NCBI GenBank assembly: GCA_011316305.1
Contig: SAUG01000082.1
Location: 124,001-188,000 of the forward strand
Source of the DNA: Rusavskia elegans
Lineage: Eukaryota; Ascomycota; Lecanoromycetes; Teloschistales; Teloschistaceae
Length of the DNA stretch: 64,000 bases
Reading direction: 5' to 3'
The translations under genes were made by a program, and so were the position numbers. Positions 1 through 12,507 of the stretch are shown here, in pieces. Within the stretch, counting starts at the first letter, position 1; each line of letters starts with the position of its first letter. The notes under the pieces are model-generated. The model did no database searches, was not told where the DNA came from, and saw nothing but the letters and a program-made list of their open reading frames with translations.

Positions 1-2859
1 TCGAATTTAGTAAAGTATTTTACTCTAGAAAATCTATCCTGGAATTCGCTAATATTTAATAGTAGATATTAATTTTTAATTATAATATCGTTTAGCTTTC
101 GGTAATCGATATATAAGCGGAATATTCTGTTTTTTTTAGATATAAAAAGGATCGGGTATCCTACTAGTAATTAAAATTTCCTAATAAATCCCTTTTTTAT
201 ATTTTCGTCTAGATAATTATAGAGTATTTTAAGCTCCGTTATAGATAATAGATAGATAGATTTAAACGTAGGTTACTTATTTGGTTTAAATCTTATTTTA
301 TAATCCTATATTTAATATTTAGATAGTATTTTAATAGTTACCTCTTCCCGAAATAAGTTTATCTAGTTTTTATATTTACCTAGAACCCTTTCTAATAGGT
401 TTTCCTTTAACTTTTTATTAGGTAATATAGGATTTTTAAAAGGTTTATAATTTTCCTTTCCGTTTCTATCTTATTAATTTAGCTAATCTCTACTAGTATC
501 TAACGAGTCGGACCTAAATAGTTTTTAGTCGTCCTTTTTCGAAATTACGAGTTCGCGCTTTATATTCTACTTCTTATCTACCTAAGAACGCTGCTTCGGC
601 GTAGGCTAGATACTCCCTATATAGGAGTATTATTTAAAGTAAAATACTCTTTTTTCCTAGTCGATTACTAGATTATAATCCTTTAACTAAAGTATTTTAA
701 ATACGATATCGTAGCTAGCTATCCGAATAATATCGAACTAAAGTTCCTTTTAATACTGGTTAATTATTATTTAGAGCGGTATTATTTCTTTTATAATCTT
801 TCTATCTCCTTCTAGTATTTTACTTCTATTAATAACTATTAAGTTATATAGATCCTTTTTTTTAGTTTAAAGGAACTCTTTTCTCTTAGTTAAATCCTCT
901 AATATAAAATTTCCGGTTACGCCTAAATTAATAAATACTTTAACCTTTTATAGTCTATTATCGGTATCGATAATTATTTTAATCTCGAATATATATATAT
1001 AGCTAGCTAAATTTAGTTATTCTTTCCGGGCTATAAAGTTATACGCTTATAGTATACCCGTTACTACGAGATTCTGTCTTTTCCCGAATTATTTTTAATA
1101 TTTTCGTACTTTTTATCTTTATAGTTTACTTACGAAATATATCTATAGAGATTCTAATTAAGAATTCTATTTCTTTTTTCTTACTATTCCTTCTAGTATT
1201 TATATCTATTATATATAATATATACAGAATATTTATAAATATTATAATTTCCGATTTTAATAGGCGTTAGCGGAACTCGTCGGTATAGTTTTAACGGATA
1301 CTACCCGGCTCCTTATTTTTCTAACTTATAGATTATATAATCGTCGTTATAGTATATAGTCCAGCTAAATAGTACGTATTAATTTCCTATTATTATATTT
1401 ATTTTTTATATTATCGGTTTAGAAATAACTTTATCTTTAGAGGCGTTGCTTTCTAGTTCTTTTTCTAATATATTAATAATATTATTTACTTCTTAATCCT
1501 ATTAGTCGTTCTATAGATACTTATTATTAATATTTATTTTATAAACGGCTTTAAATCCTTTATAGAATTTCTTAAATCCTTTCCTTACTAGTTCTTTATC
1601 GTTTATTACTCTAGGGTAAAAGGTTTTTAGTCTTTCTATAATAGTAAATTATATTCCCTCTAGGATAGGTACCTATTTAAAAGTATATTCTTCTTTAAAA
1701 TTTCTAAAGAACTTTTTCTATACTATACTAGGTTTAGTTAATACTTATAGCGAAGCGTTATTATTTATAGCTTTCTATAGTACTTTATCGTTCTTTATAA
1801 ATATAAATTCTTCGTCCGAGCTAGCTTTTTAGAGTTTAGAGATTCGGTTTTCGTCTTCTAAGATTACTTTTTACTAGTCCTTAGGTTCTTTCCTTAGTAT
1901 AGCGTTAAGCTGTCGTTACTATACCTTACTTAATCGATACTCTTTTACGAAATAGCCTAGTTTACTATAATTATAATACGTTTTAGGATTCTTATTTCCT
2001 TTATTATTTCTAGGATTCTTTTTTTTACGTCGCTATTATATCGAGTCTAGTTCTATTAATATAGGTCTATAGTAGCTATCTCCGGTCCTTTTACTTAGTA
2101 GCTATCCTCTATATAGTTTACCCGTATAATATCTAGCGTTACTTCGCGGTCTACTATTATAGCGTTTTTCTATATCTCTTTTATATAGCTTATTATTAAG
2201 GTCGATAGATATTTTAATTAGATTATCTAAGGTTTTATATATTCGACTATTATATATTAGTTTATCCTTTACTCGCTCTTTAAATCCTCTTCGGTATATT
2301 ATATATAGGGCGTTATTATTCTACTCCGTTAGTAGTACCTATTCTTAGAATTTTACGGCGTACTCTGATACAGCAGTCTTCTATTAAAGGTATTAAATAA
2401 GACGTTTAGTAGTTAGTATTTCGTTTAAAATTCCGAAGATATTACAAATAGCTTTTTTAAACTTTATAAACCTTATAAAGATATTATTACTATTTTCGTT
2501 ATCGTCTATATATTAGCGAAGGATAGGTTTTATCTAGTACTAGATTTATCCCCGAAGATAAGATACGGCGAAAAGGGTTTTCTTTTTTTCGGGTATTAGA
2601 TAGAATACGAAGTATATTTTTAATTACGCGAGCTAGTTTTCTAGTTTATTATAATCCCTATAGTACTTATTAGATTTATTAATCTTAATACTATATAACC
2701 GGTAATTAGTAGTAGGAGTATTAACTTCCTTATTACTACTATTATCTTCTATTTAGATTTCCTTTCCTTTAGGTTCGGACTTCTTTACTATAGAGCTAGG
2801 GTTACTTAGGGTAAGGGTATTACGTTAACCTATAATAGATATCCTAAAAGTATTTAAAA
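1..2859 (-). mobile_element. Ty3/Gypsy element A, gag to RT part, RIP-degraded
   Basis: Internal region of an LTR retrotransposon read on the minus strand; its left part lies outside the window. It is collinear with element C (about 43,030-45,830) and element B (about 6,270-9,088). Around 1,945-1,985 the minus strand encodes a decayed CCHC zinc knuckle, seen as KTYYNYSKLGYF where related Gag proteins have KxCYNCGKxGHF; the cysteines have become tyrosines, as expected from G-to-A RIP. The RT-proximal part begins at position 1. Stops are almost all TAA or TAG. No intact protein can be made. The family assignment rests on collinearity with C, where the integrase and RT motifs are clear. Confidence 0.85.
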
Positions 2860-3329
2860 TATTATAGGGCTACCTGGAAGTCCTGGTATTTTTAAAGGTT
2901 AGTTAGACTTATTAGTATATCTATAAACGGAGGTATAATAGGTAATTACTTTAAGTTAATATAAAAATAAGTTAATTTAATTACTAGAATAGTATATAGC
3001 GATAACTAATAAATTAAATATAAGCTATAAAAGTATCGAGTTTAGAATCTATATAGATAATAAGATCCTCCTTTCCTTAGGTACCTTACTCGCTAAAATA
3101 ACTAAGATATCCTTTTTTAGGTACTTTACTCGCTAAGATAACTAAAATACCTTTTTCAGGTACCTTATTCGCTAAAATAACTAAAATACCTTCTTTAGAT
3201 ACCTTACTCGCTAAGATAATTAAAATAATAATACCAAGTCCTTCCTATCTATCTAGGCGTAATAAGGAGTTCCGGTGCTGTACTAAATACTACTGCGTTC
3301 CCGAAGTCACTCCGTGCGTGTTTATAATA
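2860..3329 (-). repeat. LTR of Gypsy element A (5' LTR of a minus-strand element)
   Basis: About 470 bp. It begins tattatagggctacc and ends gtttataata, which are RIP-altered forms of termini that look like TGTTAT...ATAACA. It aligns along its length with the LTRs at 9,089-9,559, 29,478-29,907, 39,630-40,121 and 45,831-46,269. It carries internal short tandem units (tacctta..cgctaa.ataact, about 3,080-3,220) that vary in number among copies. The five bases after it are cggga; the matching left copy would be outside the window. Confidence 0.85.
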
Positions 3330-5085
3330 CGGGACCGTTTTTTTTATATATCTTCCTATTATATTTTAATAAAATCCTATAAATTCTAAAAAACTTTAAA
3401 TATATTTTTTATTTTTTAGGGTAGGCTATTTTTATATTACTTATAATTTATTTATTTCTATTATAATATTTTCTAGCCTAATTATATATTCTAAGAATAT
3501 TACCTCGTTTTTAAAAAATTCTAACTTTTTTTCTTTAATTTTAAAGTTATATTCTCGGAATCTTTATAATATTTTATAAATATATTATTCGTTTACTTTT
3601 TTAATTTCGGAAAATATTAGTACGTTATCTATATATACTATAACGAAGATATTAAAATAGTTATATAATATTTTATTAACTATATATTATAAGATCGCCG
3701 GTACGTTTATTAATTTAAAAAATATTACTAAATATTCGAATAGTCTATACTTTATTTTAAACGCTATTTTCTATTTATCTTTTAGTTTAATTTTTAATAG
3801 ATTAAAAGTATCCTTTAGATTAAGCTTTATAAAAAATTTAGCTTTTCTAATTTTATTTTTTAAATTAGCTAGGAAGGGAAACAGGTATTTATTTTTTTAT
3901 ATTACCGTATTAAGTTATCTAAAATTAATATAAAGTTATAGATTACTATTTTTTTTTCGGGATAAATATTATAGGTTATCCTATTTTTAATTTAGAATAT
4001 CGTATATATCCTCGTTTAAAATTATAGTTAATATATTATTATAATACTTTTAACTAATTATTATTTAATTTATAAATCAACCTAGTTTATAGCTTTTCCG
4101 GGTTTATTATAATAATTTTATAATCTTTCTATATATAAATTAGTAAAAGTAACCTTCTTTCCGGTTTCTTTAGTATATTTTGGAATTTTTTAAATAGTTA
4201 TAAAATTTCGTCTATAGTAGTTAATTTCTTTTTAATCTACTATTTCCGGGTAAAAATATTATATATTTTCTTTATTCCGGCTAATTTTTTAGGTATACTA
4301 AATAGATAGCTTCCTATCTTTATTTATATTAATATCTATTCGATCTTTAGATTCTATAATATAAGCCAAGGAATACCTAAGTATATATCTTTTTATATTT
4401 TTATAAAATCGAAAATAATCCTTTCTTTATATCTATTATTTCGTATCTAGAAAGGTTTAATTTAAAACTAGACTTTAATAAAATCTATCCTATTAATAGT
4501 TTCTATAAAGTAAAATTCTATTTTTCTAATTTAAGGAATACTAAACTTTTCTATATAGTTTTCTAATATAATATTCCTAGTAGCCCCCGAGTTAACTAAT
4601 ATTTCTATAGGTTATCCGAGTAATATTAGTTAGATAAAAATTCGATTTTTATCTATTTTCCGGAATTATTAAAGTATAACGTCCCTATATATTAGAGAGT
4701 ATTACGTTTAAGCCTAGCTATAGCCGTAGACGTAGTCCGAACTACTAAATAGTAAAGGAGTTCTAGCGTAGATTATTATAACTAATCCTATATAACTATA
4801 AAGATAAGATTATAATATTATAAAGTATCTTCGTTATAAAAGTAATTAAGAAAAGAATAGTAGAGACGTATTTAATAATTATATTAACGACTAATAAGAT
4901 AAACTATCTATAGAAGTAATAAGCGATATATATAGTAAGAATAGCCGTAAAGGCCGATAGATAGCCGACTACTAAAACCTCTATCCGAGAAAGCGGCTAC
5001 GGCGGCTATAAGCGGCTATAGATAATTAGGTTTACTTATCTGGCCAATCCTTCCAAGGTATCTCTGTGGAGTCATAGACGTAATA
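3330..5085 (-). mobile_element. Gypsy chromovirus element E' (PR-RT part), cut by element A
   Basis: Minus-strand copy of element E (37,385-47,998). From right to left it holds its 5' LTR (4,675-5,085) and then, within about 80 bp, a retroviral-type aspartic protease read as NSGATRNI (canonical DSGA; about 4,570-4,600) and LGIPWLI (about 4,340). The RT catalytic box is read as YIDN (canonical YIDD) at about 3,600-3,640. There is no room for gag between LTR and protease. At 3,330 the element stops, at the place matching about 39,135 of element E, because element A inserted there. The rest of E' must lie left of the window. RIP stops are abundant. Confidence 0.85.
4675..5085 (-). repeat. LTR of element E'
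   Basis: About 411 bp, starting tataacgtccc and ending gacgtaata. It is the same family as the LTRs at 37,385-37,793 and 47,589-47,998 (opposite strand) and at 59,116-59,527 and 62,062-62,473. The bases after it (5,086-5,090, ttcta) are the expected right target duplication; the left copy is out of view. Confidence 0.85.
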
Positions 5086-8000
5086 TTCTATTTTAGTATT
5101 TTTTAATATATTTATCGTTTTTATTATCTAATATTTATAGTTTTTCTTTTTTAATAGAAAACTATTTCTAGTCGTCTTTAAATATATATAGCGTTATATT
5201 TAACTCGTACTAGTTTATTAATAGTAATCTATCTTTATTAACTTTAAAAATACTATTAATAAAAACTTTTTTTATTTTTATATAATCGCTTCTATAATTT
5301 AGAATATCAGCTTTTCTATTTTTTTTTTCTAGAATATAGTATATTTTAAATTTATACTAACCGAAAAATTTAGACTATCGTATTTATTTTCTATTTAGTT
5401 ATTTAGTTATTATAAAATATAGAAGATTTTTATAGTCTATAAAAATTATTAATTCTAGTAATCTTTCGGCGTATACTTTCTACTATTCTAATACGGCTAC
5501 TATAGCTATTAGTTCCTTATTATAGATATTATAGTTCTATTTTACTAGTAATAATTTCTTTAATATATATACTATCGAGTATTATTTACTATTATATTAT
5601 TATAGAAAGTATATATCTATAGCTAGATTTAACGAATCCGTTTCTATTTATAATAGTTTTATTAAATTAAATATTTTAAGTACTAGGTCTTTTATATATT
5701 CTCTTTTAAAATCTTCGAATATTTATTTTTTTATTTCTCTCTAATACTAGATATTAGCGTCTTTTATTAAAGCCGTAAAAGCGAGAGCTATTTTAAAATA
5801 GTTTTTTATAAACTTTCGGTTATAGTTTATAAATCCGAAAAAACTTTATACTTTCTTAATATTAATTAATATTTTCTATTCTATAATAGCTTTTAATTTA
5901 TTAGAATTAATATATAGTCCGTTTCGTTCTATAATAAATTCTAGAAAGTCGATTTCTTTTTTATAGAATTTATATTTTTCTAGTTTAAAGCGTAAATCTC
6001 TTTTCTTTAGGTATTCTAGAATTTTGCTAATATATTCTTTATATTCTTCGAATATTTTAGAATAAACTAGAATATTATTAAAATAGGCGATAATAAATAT
6101 ATCCAGATATTTTTAAAATATATTATTAATTTTATTCTAATAGATTACCGGGATATTTATAAATCCGAATAGTATTACTATATATTTATAGTAACTATAT
6201 AGTATACGGAAAGCTATTTTCTATTTTTTTCCGGCTTTTATTTATATAAGATTATATATTCTTTAAAAATCGAGTTTTATAAAATATTTTATTCTAGAAA
6301 ATCTATTTTAAAGTTCGCTAATATTTAGTAATAGATATCGATTTTTAATCGTAATATTATTTAGCTTCCGGTAATCAATATATAGGTAGAATATTCCGTT
6401 TTTTTTAAATATAAAGAAGATCGAGTATTCTACCGGTAATTAAAATTTTTTAATAAATCTTTTTTTTATATTTTCGTCTAGATATTTATAGAGTATTCCG
6501 AACTCTATCGCAGATAATAGATAGATAGGTCTAAATATAGATTATTTATCTAGTTTAAATCTAACTTTATAATTTTATAATTAATATCTAGATAGTATTT
6601 TTATAGTTATTTCTTTCCGAAATAAATTTATCTAATTTTTATATTTACCTAGAATTTTTTCTAATAGATTTTCTTTTAACTTTTTATTAAATAGTATAGA
6701 GTTTTCGAAAGATTTATAATTTTCCTTTCTATTTCTATTTTATTAATCTAGCTAATCTTTACCGGTATCTAATTAGTCGGATCTAAGTAGTTTTTAGTTA
6801 TTTTTATTCGAAGCTATAAATTCGCGTTTTATATTTAACTTTTTATCTATCTAAGATTACTACTTTAGTATAGGCTAGATATTCTCTATATAGGAGTATT
6901 ATTTAAAGCTAAATACTCTTTTCTTCTAGTCTATTACTAGATTATAATCCTTTAATTAAGAAATTCTAAATATAATTTCGTAGCTAGCTATCTAAATAAT
7001 ATCGAACTAAAATTCTTTCTAATACTAGTTAATTATTATTTAGAGTAGTATTATTTTATCTATAACCTTTCCGTTTCTATTTAGTATTTTATTTCTATCG
7101 ATAACTATTAAATTATATAGATTCTTTTTCCTAGTTCGAAGGAATCTTTTTCTCCTAGCTAAATTCTCTAATATAAAATTTCCGGTTACGCTTAAATTAA
7201 TAAATACTTTAATCTTCTATAGTCTATTATTAGTTTCGACGATTATTTTAATCTCGAGTATATATATATAGTTAGCTAAATTTAGTTATTTTTTTCGGGT
7301 AATAAAGTTATATGTTTATAGTATATTTATTACTATAAGATTTTATTTTTTCCCGAATTATTATTTATATTCTTATATTTTTTATTTTTATAATCTACTT
7401 ATAAAATATATCTATAAAGTTTCTAAATAAAGATTCTATTTTTATTTTATTATTTTTATTAGTATTCGTATCTACTATATATAATATATCCGGAAAAGTT
7501 ATAAATATTATAACTTCCGACTTTAATAGATATTATAGAAGCGCGTTGGTATAGTTTTAATAGATACTATCCGGCTTTTTCTTTTTCTAATTTATAGGTC
7601 TTATAGTTATTATCGTAGTAAGCGGTCTAGTTAAAAAGTAAATATTAACTTTCTATTATTATATTTATCTATTATAGTATCGGTTTAGAAATAATTTTAT
7701 CTTTAGAAATATTACTTCCAAGTTTCTTTTCTAATATATTAATAATATTATTTACTTTCTAATCCTACTAATTATTCTATATTTATTTATTATTAATATA
7801 TATTTTATAAACAGCTTTAAATTTTTCGTAGATTACTATAAATCCTTTCTTTACTAATTTATTATTATATATAGCTTCTAGATAAAGAGTTCGTAGTCTC
7901 GTTTATTAAACGTCCTCTATTATAGATACCTGTCTAGAGGCGGCTGCTTTTCTAGTTAATTCTATTAATACCCGTAGCGAAATATTATTTTTCGTAGCTT

Positions 8001-9088
8001 TCTATAGTATTTTATCGTTCTCTATAAATTTAAATTCTTTTTCTAAACTAGTTTTTTAGAGTTTAAAGCTACTATCGTCGTCTTCTAAAATAATTTCTTA
8101 TTAATTATTAAATTTCTTTTATATAGCGTTAAACTGTCGTCGTTATATTTTATTCGATTAATATTTTTTAATAAAGTAGCCTAATTTACTATAGTTATAA
8201 TATGTTTTAGAATTTTTATTTCCTTTATTACTTCTAGAGTTTTTTCCTTTACGTCGCTATTATATAGAGTCTAGTTCTATTAGTATAGATCCGTAGTAAC
8301 TTTCTCCGGACTAATTTTTATTTTAGTACTATCTTTTATAGAGCCGTCCTAAATAATATCTAGCGTTATCTTTTAATTTTCTATCGAAATATTTTTCTAT
8401 TCCTCTTTTATATAATTTATTATCGATATCGACGGATATTTTAATTAGATTATCTGATATTTAATAATTTCGACTGTTATATATAAATTTATTTTTTATT
8501 TACTTTTTAAATCTTCGTTTAAATATTACGTACAGGGCGTCGTCGTTCTATTCTATTAGTAGTATCTATTCTTTAAATCGTACGACGTAGTTAGATACTA
8601 CGATTTTCTACTAAGAATATTAAATGAAACGTTTAATAATTAGGATTTTATTTAAGATTTTAAAGATATTATAAATAGCTTTTTAAAACTATCCGATCTA
8701 TATAAAGATATATTATTTATAATATTTCCGTTATTTATATACTAACGAAGGATAGATTTTATCTAATATTAGGCTCGTCTTCGAAAATAGAATATAATAA
8801 AAAAGGTCTTTTTCTTTTTAGATATAGAATAGAATATAAAGTATATATCTAATTATATAAACTAGTCTTTTAGTTTATTTCGATCTCTATAGTATTTATC
8901 GGGTTTATTAACTTTAATACTATAGTTACGATAGTTAGTAGTAGGAGTATTTATCTTTTTATTACTACTTTTATCTTTTATCTAGATTTCTTTTTCTTTA
9001 GGTTCGGCTTTCTTTACTATAGAGCTAGAAATACTTAGATTAAAGATTTAATATTAACCTGGAACAGATATCCTAAAGGTATTTAAAG
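5086..9088 (-). mobile_element. Ty3/Gypsy element B, gag-PR-RT-RNaseH part, RIP-degraded
   Basis: Minus-strand copy of the same family as elements A and C. The RT catalytic box reads FIIAYFNNI (canonical YFDDI) at about 6,070-6,105. The decayed Gag zinc knuckle (YYNYSKLGYF) lies near 8,170-8,210. The copy starts abruptly at 5,086, matching about 41,860 of element C, just before the integrase. Its integrase end was separated by insertion of E'. So A lies in E', and E' lies in B. Confidence 0.85.
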
Positions 9089-9559
9089 TATTATAGGGCT
9101 ACCGGAAGGTTCTACTATTTCTAAAAATTAGTTAAACTTATTAGTAAATCTATAAACGGAGATATAACGGGTAATTACTTAAATTAATATAAAAATAAGT
9201 CAGTTTAATTACTAGAGTAGTTAATAGGAATAACTAATAGATTAAATACGAGCTATAAAAGCGTCGAGTTCGAAATCTATATAGAAAATAAAATCCTCTA
9301 CTTCCTTAAATACCTTATTTACTAAAATAACTAAAATAACCTTTCTTTAAATATTTTATTTACTAAAATAACTAAGATAACCTTTTTAGATACCTTATTT
9401 ATTAAGATAATTAAGATAACCTTTCTTCAGATATCTTATTTACTAAGATAACTAAAATACTTTACTAAAGCTACTCTGTCTATCGAAGTATAATAGAGAA
9501 TCCAGTACTGTACTAAATACTACCGCGTTCCTAAAAGCACGCCGCGTGTACTTATAATA
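9089..9559 (-). repeat. LTR of Gypsy element B
   Basis: About 471 bp with the same ends (tattatagggct ... cttataata) and the same internal tandem units (about 9,300-9,450) as the LTR at 2,860-3,329. It is the 5' LTR of the minus-strand element B. Confidence 0.85.
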
Positions 9560-10030
9560 TTTTATTATTAACTTTGATAAAGAATTACTCGTAAAATTGT
9601 AGGTTTAAAGATATACTAGTTCAATATAACCAGCCAAATAGAAATTACCAGTCGAATGTTTCAATAATATAGTAGAATTAAAATAGATTATCTAAAAGAT
9701 AGTTAACGCCGCTGATTCGATCGTAGTTTTAGATAATCACGAAAAATCTCTTCTATAGTTATATTGCTCTATATAGTAGAGATATTTAGATTTAAAAATT
9801 ACGTATATTAATTCGTAGAAAATAGTATAGACGATAAACAGCTGATTTTAGATTCTTTAATAGCTTTTTTATATTTAATATTATTTGCTAGTGAAATCCA
9901 TTACAGTATTATTAATACTCTAGGCTATATATTGATATATTATAGTTTATATTTATGAAAACTTCTATAATTTCTATATAAAGGTAAAAAAAAGCGAAAT
10001 ATAGAAAAGAAATGAAATCAATTATCTATA
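9560..10030. other. RIP-like AT-rich spacer
   Basis: AT-rich sequence between an LTR and a TIR element. I see no gene, RNA or transposon feature. CpA depletion is milder here than in the Gypsy elements. Confidence 0.5.
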
Positions 10031-10434
10031 GATTGGCTGTCGAATCGGAAATGAATCCGGATAAAAGAAACTAATCCGATTCGAGTCGGGTTCGACTTTT
10101 CTAGGTATCGAACTAACGAGTTTTCGGTTTCTAGTTTATAATCTGATTTAATCCGAATAATTTACTAAATCTATATAATTTATATAACTCTAGTATAAAG
10201 TTTATATAAATAATTTTAAAAAAACTCTAATTAATTAACTATACTAGCTTGAAGGATTATAGTTATACAAAATATATTATTTATATATATTATTTATAAC
10301 GATTTAGTAGATTTCTATCGGATTTTCGAGTTCGATCCGGAATCGACCGCTTAACGAATCGAACCGGTTCGATTTACTAAAAAATGGGGTCGGATTATAG
10401 GTACCGATAGAAACCCGTATAGAAGTAACTAGAT
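10031..10434. mobile_element. short TIR element (MITE-like), copy 1
   Basis: About 400 bp. The left end (gattggctgtcg, preceded by TA) and the right end (aacccgtatagaagtaacta) match the ends of the copy at about 32,274-32,725 in inverse orientation. Both ends carry (tc)ggg(a)tcgg-rich inverted repeats, with an AT-rich centre and no coding. Same superfamily as copies near 36.3, 48.2 and 54.0 kb. The exact right end is uncertain. Confidence 0.6.
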
Positions 10435-10500
10435 TAATTATCTATATTCTAGCTGAAAGACGTAAAAATATCGTTAAATATATCTGTTATTAAATACTAT

Positions 10501-10620
10501 TCGGCCTGGGTGGCGCAGCGGCAACACTGCGTGACCTGGAGGCCCAGCGGATCCAACACTCCATTTCGGAGTTAACGGACTTAATCCACGGGTCGGGGGT
10601 TCGAATCCCTCGAAGGCTAA
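10501..10620 (+). tRNA. tRNA-like sequence (intron-bearing tRNA, tRNA pseudogene or SINE head)
   Basis: A GC-rich 120-bp patch in RIP-mutated DNA. It contains a good Pol III A box (tggcgcagcgg, 10,511-10,521) and B box (ggttcgaatcc, about 10,598-10,608). The D stem pairs (gcgc with gcgt). The T stem pairs (ggggg with ccctc around ttcgaat). The acceptor ends pair only partly (ggcct with aggct). Span from A box to 3' end is long, so either an intron or a long variable arm is needed. I could not fold a clean anticodon arm; ctgg-aggc-ccag forms a tight hairpin instead. No amino-acid identity is proposed. Confidence 0.45.
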
Positions 10621-11392
10621 CCCTAATATTTGAGTTTTTTCTATCGACCCTAGTCGATTTTTACAGAGTTTAAAATACAAGAAGACTAGATAGTAGATCG
10701 TCTCGGCCTAGCCCGATCGATCGAAGGAAATTAAGTTAATTAAGGTTAAATAGATCACGGTTTCCCTCTAGGTTTTAGTCCAGATCTAGCTCTTTCGGGA
10801 GTCCTTAATTCGAGTTCTCGGTAAAATACTTGAGTACCAAATAATTGCGTAATCTGATCGGTTTAACGCCTCTAGCGTTAGAATCGTGAAAGACTAAAAT
10901 CAAAAATTCGAATGATTAATCGCATATATATTGAATACTATTCGATAGATATAGTTTTTTTCAAAATCGAGTAACCTATAGAATTTAGCGCGAAAAATAT
11001 ACTTCTTCTATCCGATAGTCGATTTTCGAAGTTACATTTATCCGAACTAGCTAATCGTCCTAATATAGGCAGATTCTAGAGATTTTTCTATATCGAATTT
11101 ATATAAATATAGAATAATATTGCTTTTGATAATTAATAAACGATTTCGGAAATTATCAGTTACTTTAAAAAAATTAGATCGATATAGAAAGAAAGAAAAA
11201 TTACTATCTATCGCTATTGAATAGATTTTACGCTGGAGAGTTTAAATAAAACGTTCTATAAAATATATCAATAGATTTTTTGAAATGATTAGTTTAAAGA
11301 TTAATCTATAAAAATTTCGAAAAACTTTGAAAATATCATTATCGAACTTTCATTTTCTATTAGACCGAAAGCGCCGGATAAAATATTTTCTA
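10621..11392. other. AT-rich sequence without recognisable features
   Basis: Moderately RIP-mutated DNA. No coding frame, RNA gene or repeat shared with the rest of the window was recognised. Confidence 0.5.
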
Positions 11393-11513
11393 TTTAATCA
11401 GTTTTCGTTTTGATTTTAGTATCCGATAAACCAGTGATTCGATAAATAGATTAAACGTTAGTATACTAGTATCGAATATATAGAAATAAAATTTATATTC
11501 TAATATAATTTAT

Positions 11514-12507
11514 TTTATTTTATTTATTTTTTTGGTACCCGGTTAACCGTCGATTCTATAAGTAATTTATCTTAGTATTAGTACGCTAGCATTAGATATA
11601 CGATATAAAAACTAGTACCTCAGTCTAATTAACTTAAACTAAAAAACTATATAAAATTAACTCGAATCTGCTCTATAATACGCTCGTAGTATAAATTTCT
11701 ATAGCTTATTTAAAATATAACGTAGCAGAATTTTCGCAATATATATACCTTACAGTCGCTTCTTTTTCTTCTTTTACTAGTACCTGCAACTACTACGGAT
11801 TGACTTAATTTATACTATCGTATCTGACGTACGTATCTTCCGTAATAGCCCAGGCTGCAGGCTAATATATATAGAACCTCTACTAATAATAAACCACGAT
11901 TATATCTTTCTAATTAGAAGAAATAGAGTACGAAATCGCTAAATTCGAGCTATTTAATAACGTTAACCGAGTCCTCGCTAGTCTGCCTATTATAACGGAC
12001 TTTAAATCCCGAGATCCGTTAGTTCTAACTATAACGTTAAAGCTTTATATTCCGAATCCGCCGGAGCTATACGGTTTTAGCGACTGTATTAAATTTCTAG
12101 TAGGAGCCTTTATCTTACTAGAATCCGAACTGGCAGTTATCGAGTATCTAGATAGGTTAATAGGCCGTCTAGATTCGGGTACGACCGTAGACGAAGACGA
12201 ATTAACGAGGATTAAAGATAGTATTACCGCCTGGTAGGTAGTCCTGGAAGCTATATTAGTAGCTTATAATTATACGTATTTCGAAATAGTATAAGGGAAT
12301 CCTAGATAGGGGAAAAATAGTAATTAAATAGAGGATATAATAGAATAAAAACGATTAACGCTATAAACCTTACTTAACTGCTTTTTTTAACTGCGAAAAT
12401 TCTTTACTATATAAGCAATATTTATTATTACCGTATAAAAACTACGGTAATAAAACGTATATATATAATAACTTAATTATAACTCCGGACAGGGGCTTTA
12501 TAAGAGG
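11514..12507 (+). mobile_element. N-family element copy b, nested in copy a, with exact 14-bp target duplication
   Basis: 994 bp flanked by the identical 14-mer ctaatataatttat at 11,500-11,513 and 12,508-12,521. The left end is T-rich (tttattttatttattttttt then ggtacccgg), i.e. an A-rich tail on the minus strand. The right end is ccggacaggggctttataagagg. It is a divergent subfamily: parts such as the tcgcttcttttt tract and the ggagttata end (inverted) match other copies only loosely. Variable, longer target duplications plus an A-rich end suggest target-primed retroposition rather than a TIR or LTR mechanism. Confidence 0.7.
11914..12360 (+). pseudogene. unassigned reading frame of N-family element b
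   Basis: A long frame with no visible ATG, open from about 11,914 to the TAG at 12,235-12,237, then continuing with scattered TAA and TAG to about 12,360. The segment contains FNNVNRVLASLPIITDF, PNPPELYGFSDCIKFLVGAF, EYLDRLIGRLDSGT and AILVAYNYTYFE. The last two parts line up with EYFYSLVKRLGTG and AEILIIYNYLQ of copy c (33 kb, minus strand), although the DNA of the two copies is clearly diverged; this favours a real protein. All stops could derive from CAA, CAG or TGG by RIP. I do not recognise the family. It runs opposite to the A-rich tail, which is odd. Confidence 0.5.

Noticed and set aside
3060..3240. Short tandem units (about 40 bp, ctcgctaa.ataact) as a separate satellite
   Set aside because: The same units recur at the same place in every LTR of the A/B/C family, so they are part of the LTR.
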